This document shows, one piece after another, positions 55,582 through 64,000 of a stretch of 64,000 bases of DNA (position 1 is the first letter of the stretch; every line of letters starts with the position of its first letter). Made by a program: the position numbers and the translations under genes. The DNA lies in contig NZ_JARZHF010000001.1 in NCBI RefSeq assembly GCF_029891575.1, forward strand, positions 682,001-746,000, written 5' to 3'. Below the pieces are notes generated by a model. It had not been told where the DNA came from. It searched no databases and was given only the letters and a program-made list of their open reading frames with translations. This stretch comes from Salipaludibacillus daqingensis. Lineage in GTDB: Bacteria; Bacillota; Bacilli; Bacillales; Salisediminibacteriaceae.

Positions 55582-56751
55582 TTATCCTGGTAACTTAACT
55601 TTCTCAGGTTTTTTCTGCGGGTATATTGTTTTGGTTATCTTTGGTGCTAATTGAAAAAGAACAATCCCTATCACAGCGGTTGATAAAATAATCACACTAC
55701 TAAATACCATGATCTCTGCAGATGCCAATGCGGCAATAATAATCGAAAACTCTCCACGCTGTATCAAAGATAAAGCTGCTCTAAGGGAAACTCTTTTCGT
55801 TAAGCCATATAATCGACCACCTACAATACCAACAATTACCTTGGCAATGATCCCCCATATTACTAAGGTTATTAATAATGGAATCATCGGAACTCCCGCG
55901 TCAAATTGAATGGTTGTTCCAAACCAAATAAAAAACAGTGGTAACGTCAAGTCTCTTATAGGCAAGATCAAATGTTCCAACTGATCCGTCTTTCTTACTT
56001 CAGCTATCATAATTCCAGCTAAAAAAGCCCCTAGGACTTCTGATAAATCTAAATAAAGAGCTAGTCCACCATAGGAAAGGGCGATTCCTATAACAAACAA
56101 AACAAATGTATCATAATTCAAGTGTCTTTCAAAAAAATGTTGAAGTTTATTAAATAAAAATTGACCTAAAATAACTGCACCTAAAATTAGTAAAACAACT
56201 TTAATAATAATAAAACTAAACGATCCAATTGTTAATGCTCCTCCAGCAGTTAACCCTACTAATATAGCAACTAAAATCGGAGCTACTAAGTCCTCAAATA
56301 TTAACAACCCTAAAATGAACTCCGACTCTGGATTCGCCATTCTTTTAGATGTTTCTAACATTTTCGCAGTTATAGAAGAACTAGTCGCATAAACAACCCC
56401 ACCAATAAGCAGCGCTTCAATGAATCCAAGTCCAAATAACAACACGATTGCAATTGTTACACCAATATTTAATAGAACGTCAATGCTGCCAGCTGGAGTC
56501 ACTTTTTTAGCAACACCAATTAATTGTTTAAGAGGAAATTCCATACCTAACATAAAAAACAATAATACAATTCCTACCTCACCTATGATATGAAGTAACT
56601 CAGATTCACCAATTAACGATGTCAAAACGACACCAATCAAAATATAAGTAATAACTTCAGGTATTTTATATCGAATTCCGATTATTGCAATAAAGAACAT
56701 TAGTAAAAATAGTCCCCCGGATACGAGCATAACTGGTAATTGTGAATCCAA
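55582..56751 (-). CDS. khtU: Monovalent cation:proton antiporter, CPA2 family (KhtU-like)
   Basis: A 389-residue membrane protein with 11 to 13 helices of the CPA2 (KefB/Na+/H+ exchanger) type: EVGIVLLFFMLGMEFPLKQL near residue 57, YATSSSITAKMLE near 121, LLIFEDLVAPILVAIL (the ion-site Glu-Asp) near 148, and LSLIQRGEFSIIIAALA near 333. It has no C-terminal Rossmann/TrkA-N domain; regulation comes from the RCK_C protein encoded directly upstream. Start is TTG, immediately after the stop of khtT (TAATTG). In Bacillus subtilis KhtU exchanges K+ or NH4+ for H+. Confidence 0.85.
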   Translation of the reverse strand: MDSQLPVMLVSGGLFLLMFFIAIIGIRYKIPEVITYILIGVVLTSLIGESELLHIIGEVGIVLLFFMLGMEFPLKQLIGVAKKVTPAGSIDVLLNIGVTIAIVLLFGLGFIEALLIGGVVYATSSSITAKMLETSKRMANPESEFILGLLIFEDLVAPILVAILVGLTAGGALTIGSFSFIIIKVVLLILGAVILGQFLFNKLQHFFERHLNYDTFVLFVIGIALSYGGLALYLDLSEVLGAFLAGIMIAEVRKTDQLEHLILPIRDLTLPLFFIWFGTTIQFDAGVPMIPLLITLVIWGIIAKVIVGIVGGRLYGLTKRVSLRAALSLIQRGEFSIIIAALASAEIMVFSSVIILSTAVIGIVLFQLAPKITKTIYPQKKPEKVKLPG

Positions 56752-57246
56752 TTATTTAACCGCCTCTCCTGAGCATAAATCTTCAAAGTCCGTAATTTCA
56801 TCTTGTTTACCAATAGCCATTAACGTATCCCCAGGTAATAGAAGTTGATCCACATCCGGGCTAGGAATGACTTCTTTATCCCTAAAAATACCAACGACAG
56901 AAACACCCGTTTTCTTTCGTATTTCAGACTCTCCAATTGTTTTGTTGACAAGAGGTGAATCTTGCTCTAATTTAATCCACTCTGTAACAATCTTACTTCT
57001 CAACAACTTCATCTTTTCACTATCAACTGGTTGAAAAACAGCTCCTAGTAGTTGGGCGCCTAATTCCCGTGTTTCATCAGCATTAAGGTCTATACAAAAA
57101 TCCGCTTCATCATTATCACGATCATGAAAAAAATATAGCTCTCTCTTTCCGGTATGGTGAACGATCAGGACAATCATGCTATCTTCAGCAGTAATAAATG
57201 AAATTTTCTTTCCTATTCCAGGGAGTTCTGTCATTTTAACATCCAT
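56752..57246 (-). CDS. khtT: RCK_C-domain regulator of the K+/H+ antiporter (KhtT-like)
   Basis: A 164-residue cytoplasmic subunit. Residues 1-75 form an N-terminal domain (MTELPGIGKKISFITAEDS), and residues about 85-158 a RCK_C/TrkA-C domain (TIGESEIRKKTGVSVVGIFRDKEVIPSPDVDQLLLPGDTLMAIGKQDEI). KhtT of Bacillus subtilis binds c-di-AMP through this domain and controls KhtU. I start at ATG 57246, after AAAGGAAG; the frame is open 28 codons further. The small KhtS seen in Bacillus subtilis is not evident here. Confidence 0.87.
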   Translation of the reverse strand: MDVKMTELPGIGKKISFITAEDSMIVLIVHHTGKRELYFFHDRDNDEADFCIDLNADETRELGAQLLGAVFQPVDSEKMKLLRSKIVTEWIKLEQDSPLVNKTIGESEIRKKTGVSVVGIFRDKEVIPSPDVDQLLLPGDTLMAIGKQDEITDFEDLCSGEAVK

Positions 57247-57411
57247 TATAAATCTTCCTTTCAAATAAAAAATGTACCAACCTATATTATATACTATTCT
57301 AATTCCTGTTCCTAACTCTTTTTTCAACACTGTATTATTGATGATATTGATAATAAAGTATCAAAAACCTATATGTTATACTAAGGCTTATTCAATCGGA
57401 GGTTGCTTATT

Positions 57412-58317
57412 TTGCGTATTCACCCATACATATTTTTAACCATTGCCATGCTTTTTTTCTCTGGAAACTTCATTGTTGGAAAAGCTTTTGAAGGGACAAT
57501 TCCCCCTATTACATTAGCATTTTTTCGATTTGCAACAGGGTCACTCGTTCTTCTCCCATTATGTTATAAAACATTAATAAAGAAGTTGTCCTTATGGCGA
57601 AAAGAATGGAAACCTCTTCTAAGTCTTTCTATCTTTGGTATTGTCTTATTTAACGCTAGTCTTTATCTAGCTGTAAATTATACGAGTTCAATCAATGCAT
57701 CTATCGTTGACGCATTGACACCAACCGTTGCAGCAATCTTAGGTTTTATAGTGTTGAAAGAATCATTAACTAAACTACAAATAGTTGGAATAATTTTATC
57801 TTTTGCAGGAATTTTATCAATCATTTCAAATGGGTCTTGGCATGTTATCACTTCTTTATCTTTTAACATCGGAGATATTATCATGCTGTTTGGAATTATT
57901 TGCTGGGCTAGTTATTCGATCATTATAAAAAAACATAGTTATAAGTTTCCTCCGATAGCTGGTCTTGTTGTTACAATGATTATTGGTACAATGATTTTGA
58001 TGCCTTTCGCTTTAATTGAAAGTTACTACGTAGGTTTTCCAAACATATTTCAACAACATATTTTATTAGGGATTGCTTATATTGGAATTTTCCCTTCGGC
58101 AATTTCTTTACTATTATGGTATCGTGGTGTTGGAGAAATTGGACCTGCAAAAGCGTCTATTTTTTTCAACTTAGTGCCTGTTTTTACTACGATTATGGCG
58201 ATCACTATTTTAAATGAAAAGATGACATATCCACAACTTTTTGGTGGTGCTATTGTCTTATGTGGTGTTTATCTATCTACTAAATCACAAAAAAAATTCC
58301 ACCAAAAAGCATTGTAA
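57412..58317 (+). CDS. DMT family (EamA) transporter
   Basis: A 301-residue ten-helix carrier with two EamA repeats: the first starts LTIAMLFFSGNFIVGKAFEG, the second FGIICWASYSIIIKKHSYKF near residue 160. LYLAVNYTSSINASIVDALTPTVAAILGFIVLKE is the usual end of repeat one. EamA proteins export amino acids or metabolites. Start is TTG 57412 (reading MRIHPYIF), nine bases after GGAGG; TTG 57403 directly follows the ribosome site. Substrate unknown. Confidence 0.83.
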   Translation: MRIHPYIFLTIAMLFFSGNFIVGKAFEGTIPPITLAFFRFATGSLVLLPLCYKTLIKKLSLWRKEWKPLLSLSIFGIVLFNASLYLAVNYTSSINASIVDALTPTVAAILGFIVLKESLTKLQIVGIILSFAGILSIISNGSWHVITSLSFNIGDIIMLFGIICWASYSIIIKKHSYKFPPIAGLVVTMIIGTMILMPFALIESYYVGFPNIFQQHILLGIAYIGIFPSAISLLLWYRGVGEIGPAKASIFFNLVPVFTTIMAITILNEKMTYPQLFGGAIVLCGVYLSTKSQKKFHQKAL

Positions 58318-58342
58318 TAAGATTATTACAATGCTTTTTGAC
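58305..58342 (+). terminator. Terminator of the EamA gene
   Basis: AAAAGCATTGTAATA and its complement form a long stem over the stop codon, with a T run after it. It also faces the converging spo0E-like gene. Confidence 0.9.
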
Positions 58343-58367
58343 GGATTTATAATAATAAAAGATAAAA

Positions 58368-58574
58368 TTAGTTAGTGCAGCTAATCTTATCTTTTACACT
58401 GTAACTTTTCTCATCACCTGTTTGGGTAATCCTCCGATATACATTCATTAATTGATCCAATTCTTGACTATATCGAATTGTCTCGGATGATGTAAATCCA
58501 TATTTATTCGCTGATACGATCATTAACTGTCGCTTCGCTTCCATCTGAGATTTCAGAGATTGTTTTAAGACCAT
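58368..58574 (-). CDS. Spo0E-like aspartyl-phosphate phosphatase
   Basis: A 68-residue helical hairpin protein. The SQELD motif in TIRYSQELDQLMNVYRR is the signature of the Spo0E family, which dephosphorylates Spo0A~P and so delays sporulation. Length and the two predicted helices (about 9-24 and 30-50) fit YnzD/YisI/Spo0E. The single gene is transcribed away from phosphoglucomutase. A link to the PAS kinase at 39.5 kb (opposite effects on the phosphorelay) is inference. Confidence 0.88.
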   Translation of the reverse strand: MVLKQSLKSQMEAKRQLMIVSANKYGFTSSETIRYSQELDQLMNVYRRITQTGDEKSYSVKDKISCTN

Positions 58575-58785
58575 TTTTACCGCCTCACCTTACCTAACAT
58601 TCAAAAATACTTCTTCTAAAAGATAAAGCATTTCAAATTTGAACAAACAATTAGTCTTTAATAACTATAATTTTATCACAACTCCCCTGTTTTTTTCCAT
58701 TATTCTAACCTTTTTTTGTAAATTTCACAAAAGTTTTTAAACTAACTCCATTTATTTATTAACTTTATATTGATTTGAAGCTTAG

Positions 58786-58835
58786 TCTCGCACGAGTGCA
58801 AACTTGGGTGAAAGAGAGGATAAAAAGCTGGAACT
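58786..58835 (+). repeat. Dispersed repeat, 3' part (also at 37914-37960)
   Basis: TCTCGCACGAGT at the start and AAAAAGCTGGAACT at the end are shared with the copy near 37.9 kb; both copies lie downstream of minus-strand genes. Confidence 0.5.
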
Positions 58836-58882
58836 CCATTTGCTGTGCTTTAATTTTCAGGATAGACAAAAAAACGAAAGAA

Positions 58883-58912
58883 AAAAAGAAGCCTATTATT
58901 AGACTTCTTTTT
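58883..58912 (-). terminator. Terminator of pgcA
   Basis: AAAAAGAAGCCT and AGACTTCTTTTT pair with one mismatch; on the minus strand a T-rich run follows. Confidence 0.8.
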
Positions 58913-58922
58913 ATCATAAGTA

Positions 58923-60656
58923 CTATATTGCTTCGATCTTTTGGATTAATTCTCGTTTGATTTCTTCTATTCTTTTCGCTGCTTTAATAGCAGATGTTTC
59001 TTTCACACCAATATAGCATTTAATTTTTGGTTCTGTTCCGGATGGACGTAAACAGTACCACGAACCATCTTTTAAGATCATTTTTAATACATTGGAGTGA
59101 GGTAAATCAATTTTCTCTACTTTTTTCTCAGTGATCAAGTGTCGATCGCCCGTTTTGTAATCTTCAACGAACTGAACTTCATCTGACAGATCACCACTAG
59201 CGATTTCATCTCGGAAAACGGACATAATCCGCTGGATCTTTTCAGCGCCTTCCTTACCTTTGAATACGAAGGAAGCTAGATCTTCATAATAATAGCCATA
59301 GGTTTCATATATATCATTTAAGCCTTCATGAAGAGACATTCCCCTTTTTTTGTAATAGGCGCTCATTTCAGCAGCTAAGAGACCCGCTTGGATGGCGTCT
59401 TTATCTCTTGCAAAAGGTTTAATTAAATAACCAAAACTTTCTTCATAACCATATAGAAATTCAAACTCTTTAGATGATTCAAATTCACGTATTTTTTCCC
59501 CAATGAATTTGAAGCCTGTTAATACATCTAAAGTTTCTAATCCATAAGCTGAAGCAATTGTTCTACCTAATTCTGATGTCACGACCGTTTTGATTACGAC
59601 ACCATTGTCTGGTATTTCACCTTTTTCTTTTTTCTTTTTCAACAAGTAGTCAAGCATCAATGCCCCAGTTTGATTTCCTGATAATACTTGATATTTATTA
59701 TCTTTATTTTTTGCTGCTAACCCAACACGATCCCCATCTGGGTCTGTTGCAATGAGTACATCTGCATTTGTTTTTTCACCAAGTTTGATTGCGTATTCAA
59801 AAGCATCATGCTCTTCTGGGTTCGGTGAACGAACCGTTGAAAACTCGGTGTCCGGTTCTGCTTGTTCCTTAACAATGTGAACGTTAGTAAAACCAGATTG
59901 TTCAAACCCTCTCATCATCGGAACAGTTGCTGCTCCGTGTAAGGGAGAAAAAACGATTGCTAAGTCGTTGCCTACTTCACTAATCAGTTCAGAATCAACA
60001 ATAACAGATTCTAATTCTTTTTCATAAGCCTTATCTACTTCTTCTAATACCCACTCAAGCAAACCTTCTCGAACTAACTTATCAGCATCTTCTGTCTTAA
60101 CCTCCAACTCATCCTCTACTGCATCTACCATTTTAATTAACATATCAGCATCCGCTGGAATAAGTTGAGCCCCATCATCTCCATATGCTTTAAATCCGTT
60201 GTATTCAGGTGGATTATGACTTGCCGTAATCATAATTCCAGAATAGGTCTGTAATTTACGGACTGCAAAGGATAATTCTGGTGTTGGACGAAGTTCTTTG
60301 AATAAGTAAGTTTTAATTCCATTTGCCCCAAAAGTACAAGCAGATTCAAGAGCGAATTCTTTTGACATCCGCCTATTATCGTAAGCAATAACCACGCCTT
60401 TAGACATCGCTGCTTCTCCAGCCTGCTTTATAAATTCAGCTAAACCTTGAGAAGCTTTTCGTATCGTGTATATGTTCATACGATTTGTCCCTGGTCCTAT
60501 CTCTCCACGCATACCGCCTGTTCCAAATTCCAGAGTTTTGTAAAAACTATCTTCTAAATACTTCTCATCACTTTCATACTTCATTAGTTCTGCATTTAAC
60601 TCTTCATTTAGTCCTACTTTTGATTTCCATCTCTCATATTGCTTTTTCCAATCCAT
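58923..60656 (-). CDS. pgcA: Alpha-phosphoglucomutase
   Basis: A 577-residue phosphohexomutase that interconverts glucose-6- and glucose-1-phosphate for UDP-glucose, teichoic acid and glycolipid synthesis. FGTGGMRGEIGPGTNRMN near residue 45, the phosphoserine loop MITASHNPPEYNG near 140, the metal loop DPDGDRVGL near 295 and the sugar loop GYEESFGYL near 395, with RPSGTEPKIKCY at the end, are all present. Length fits PgcA/YhxB of Bacillus subtilis. Ribosome site AGGAGG. Confidence 0.94.
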   Translation of the reverse strand: MDWKKQYERWKSKVGLNEELNAELMKYESDEKYLEDSFYKTLEFGTGGMRGEIGPGTNRMNIYTIRKASQGLAEFIKQAGEAAMSKGVVIAYDNRRMSKEFALESACTFGANGIKTYLFKELRPTPELSFAVRKLQTYSGIMITASHNPPEYNGFKAYGDDGAQLIPADADMLIKMVDAVEDELEVKTEDADKLVREGLLEWVLEEVDKAYEKELESVIVDSELISEVGNDLAIVFSPLHGAATVPMMRGFEQSGFTNVHIVKEQAEPDTEFSTVRSPNPEEHDAFEYAIKLGEKTNADVLIATDPDGDRVGLAAKNKDNKYQVLSGNQTGALMLDYLLKKKKEKGEIPDNGVVIKTVVTSELGRTIASAYGLETLDVLTGFKFIGEKIREFESSKEFEFLYGYEESFGYLIKPFARDKDAIQAGLLAAEMSAYYKKRGMSLHEGLNDIYETYGYYYEDLASFVFKGKEGAEKIQRIMSVFRDEIASGDLSDEVQFVEDYKTGDRHLITEKKVEKIDLPHSNVLKMILKDGSWYCLRPSGTEPKIKCYIGVKETSAIKAAKRIEEIKRELIQKIEAI

Positions 60657-60736
60657 TTAACATCCTCCTTTTAATAGGCAATCAGTCTTAACTCTAGTTA
60701 TACTCATTTTCTGGCCTATAGTAAAGAGGTTTTCCA

Positions 60737-62401
60737 TTAATTTTTTTCGCGTGTTTCTACAGGATTTGCTGCGTAATACAACTCTTCTTCTAAAATGGCA
60801 ATATGTTTATCAAGCTCTTCTTCTGACCAATGGAAACGATCTTTCATATATTTAATGACTCCTGTTTTCCATTCTTTAACATAAGCGATATCAAAGAATA
60901 GCGCGCTTGTTCGTCGATTAAAAAAGTCAATTGGCGATACGACCATTTCTTCTTCAATACCATAAATTAAAGAAGCGTATACACTTGCAGGAAGATTGTA
61001 GTGTTTACTTTCGTTTCCTACTGTTTCAATAATTTCAAACACTCGTTTCACATTCGATCCATATAGGTTGGAAAGTCGCTTCGCTTCAGCTTCACTTAAC
61101 CCTAGCTCTTTTCCTTTTTTCGTCCATTCTCTTACAAAACTATCGAGTTTATCAGAACCACCTACGTCTCCTCCAGATAAGGTAATCCCTGCAGTGCTAC
61201 ACTTTTCTTTCACACCTAATTCTTTACCTACAATATCAACTATTCTTTCTGCCATTTTTCTATAACCTGTTAGTTTTCCACCTGCAATAGAAAGAAGACC
61301 ACTGTGAGACTCAAATATCTCATCTTTTCTGGAAATCTCTGAAGCACTTTTCCCTTCTTCGTGAATGAGTGGGCGAAGACCCGTCCAGCTTGATTCTACA
61401 TCTTCCCGTTTTAACTGAACCGAAGGGAACATATAGTTCGTTGCATCAATTAAATAATCTAAATCTTTCTCTGTCATATGCGGAGAAGCAATATCCTCTA
61501 AATAATGGGTATCCGTTGTCCCAACATATGTCTTACCGCCTCTAGGAATAGCAAAAATCATTCGACCATCATCTTCTGTATCAAAATATACTGCCTGTTT
61601 CAATGGGAAACGAGCTTGGTCAATGACGATGTGTACACCTTTCGTTAAATAAAGGTATTTTCCTTTTTTAGAGTTATCTTTCTCTCTTAACTCATCTACC
61701 CAAGGACCAGCAGCGTTAACGACTTTTTTTGCTCGAATATCATAAGTTTCACCTGTAACGAGGTCAGTAACTTTTGCACCAACAACTTTCCCATCCTCAT
61801 AGAGAAGGTTCTCAGCTTTTGTATAATTAGTAGCAACTGTTCCGCGGTATATAGCTTCTTTTAATATTTCTAGCGTTAGCCTTGCATCATCTGTTTTATA
61901 TTCAACATAGACGCCTCCACCTTTTAACATATCTTGGCGAAGCAAAGGCTCTTTATCCAATGTTTCTTTCTTACTTAACATATTTCGGCGTTCACTTCGT
62001 TTAACTCCTGCTAAAAAGTCATATACTTTAAGCCCTAATGATGTAGCGAATTTTCCGAATGTTCCTCCTTGAATAATAGGAAGCATCATCCATTCAGGAT
62101 TCGTCACATGTGGTGCATTTTCATACACGATTGCTCTTTCTTTTCCTACTTCAGCAACAATTTTAAATTCAAATTGTTTTAAATATCTTAATCCACCATG
62201 AACCAATTTCGTAGATCGACTAGAAGTACCTGCTGCAAAATCTTGCATTTCCACTAAACCTGTTGACAATCCTCTTGTCGTAGCATCAAGGGCAATTCCA
62301 GCCCCAGTAATGCCTCCTCCTATAACAAGAAGGTCAAGTTCTTTTTCTGTCATTTGTTGTAAATATGCTTCTCGTTGTACAGCTGAAAATGGTTTTGCCA
62401 T
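60737..62401 (-). CDS. glpD: Glycerol-3-phosphate dehydrogenase (FAD, aerobic)
   Basis: A membrane-associated flavoenzyme (554 residues) that oxidises glycerol-3-phosphate to dihydroxyacetone phosphate and passes electrons to menaquinone. FAD site LLVIGGGITGAGIALDATTRG near residue 24, GTSSRSTKLVHGGLRYL near 59, VVNAAGPWVD near 228 and LTGYRKMAERIVD near 385 are visible; a C-terminal DUF-type helical domain follows. It is the gene after glpK on the same strand, and its leader carries a GlpP-type terminator/antiterminator. Confidence 0.95.
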   Translation of the reverse strand: MAKPFSAVQREAYLQQMTEKELDLLVIGGGITGAGIALDATTRGLSTGLVEMQDFAAGTSSRSTKLVHGGLRYLKQFEFKIVAEVGKERAIVYENAPHVTNPEWMMLPIIQGGTFGKFATSLGLKVYDFLAGVKRSERRNMLSKKETLDKEPLLRQDMLKGGGVYVEYKTDDARLTLEILKEAIYRGTVATNYTKAENLLYEDGKVVGAKVTDLVTGETYDIRAKKVVNAAGPWVDELREKDNSKKGKYLYLTKGVHIVIDQARFPLKQAVYFDTEDDGRMIFAIPRGGKTYVGTTDTHYLEDIASPHMTEKDLDYLIDATNYMFPSVQLKREDVESSWTGLRPLIHEEGKSASEISRKDEIFESHSGLLSIAGGKLTGYRKMAERIVDIVGKELGVKEKCSTAGITLSGGDVGGSDKLDSFVREWTKKGKELGLSEAEAKRLSNLYGSNVKRVFEIIETVGNESKHYNLPASVYASLIYGIEEEMVVSPIDFFNRRTSALFFDIAYVKEWKTGVIKYMKDRFHWSEEELDKHIAILEEELYYAANPVETREKN

Positions 62402-62498
62402 AATTAAACATCCTCTCCATATAGTAAATTACTAAGAAATATGACTCACAAGTCGTTGTAAATTCAGCAGGGAGATAATTTCTAATAATAAGTACAAA

Positions 62499-62575
62499 AA
62501 AGAGACCACAACAACCCGTACATAAAAGGATTTCTTTTACGTTCAAGTGCTGTGGTCTCTCCATATCTCCAGACC
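62499..62575 (-). promoter_or_regulatory. glpD leader: terminator/antiterminator, probable GlpP target
   Basis: On the minus strand AGAGACCACA pairs with TGTGGTCTCT (62501-62510 and 62551-62560), with an inner ACGTAAAAG/CTTTTATGT stem and a T run: a terminator between glpK and glpD. GGTCT (62571-62575) can instead pair with the AGACC of the left arm (62554-62558). In Bacillus subtilis GlpP with glycerol-3-phosphate prevents termination in the glpD leader. Confidence 0.75.
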
Positions 62576-62642
62576 TTTGATTAATTTAAACTAATTGTAT
62601 CATAGAATACTAATATTTTATAACAAATTAGCTTAAAATATA

Positions 62643-64000
<1,358 letters not shown>

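Larger units (their letters stand above)
58575..58922. other. Intergenic stretch: repeat fragment and pgcA terminator
   Basis: I see no gene. The segment 58786-58835 resembles 37914-37960 (both end AAAAAGCTGGAACT). AAAAAGAAG and CTTCTTTTT at 58883-58912 form the terminator of the minus-strand phosphoglucomutase gene. Confidence 0.6.

Overview
The window is about 64 kb of AT-rich chromosome from a low-GC, endospore-forming member of the Bacillaceae. SplA/SplB, SpoVR, a Spo0E-like phosphatase, a soluble PAS histidine kinase, TreR-, CodY- and CcpA-type sites, a T-box leader and a GlpP-type leader all fit Bacillus-like biology. The many cation/proton exchange genes would suit an alkali- or salt-tolerant species, but that is inference. 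I see no phage, integrase, transposase, CRISPR array, rRNA or tRNA.

Layout. 1-2.3 kb: cytochrome bd quinol oxidase (subunit I cut by the window edge, subunit II, a 46-residue small subunit). 3-6 kb: GH13 oligo-1,6-glucosidase and an NAD-dependent epimerase-like protein. 6-9.4 kb: tungstate uptake operon led by a fused HTH/substrate-binding regulator. 9.4-11.8 kb: YtrA-type GntR regulator with an ABC exporter. 12-13.4 kb: trehalose PTS transporter under two perfect TreR-type operators. 13.4-15.6 kb: pseudouridine degradation. 15.7-17.7 kb: ABC1/UbiB kinase plus a phasin-like protein. 17.9-19.2 kb: spore photoproduct lyase. 19.3-25.1 kb: c-di-GMP enzyme, acetyltransferases, a Pro/Gly-rich protein, a second methionine aminopeptidase. 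25.5-37.5 kb: mixed single genes (3D cell-wall protein, ketopantoate-reductase-like protein, two MFS carriers, M3 peptidase, aldo/keto reductase, PgeF, disulfide reductase). 38-40.8 kb: SpoVR and a PAS kinase. 41-50.7 kb: a complete ilvE-(T-box)-ilvBHC-leuABCD operon. 50.9-52.5 kb: prfC. 52.9-57.2 kb: an operon of two DUF1538 membrane proteins, a tandem PII-like protein and a CBS protein, converging on a KhtT/KhtU-type K+/H+ antiporter. 57.4-64 kb: DMT carrier, Spo0E-like protein, phosphoglucomutase, glpD and truncated glpK.

The least understood and most interesting part is the DUF1538-DUF1538-PII/PII-CBS operon beside KhtTU. It looks like a two-subunit ion transporter with its own PII-family and nucleotide-binding regulators. 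Other points worth a second look are a triple 10-bp repeat before the tungstate regulator, structured leaders before a c-di-GMP enzyme and before a cell-wall protein, several genes under 50 codons (including a 22-residue membrane peptide with its own ribosome site and terminator), and a dispersed family of intergenic repeats. All calls come from reading the sequence; no database search was run.
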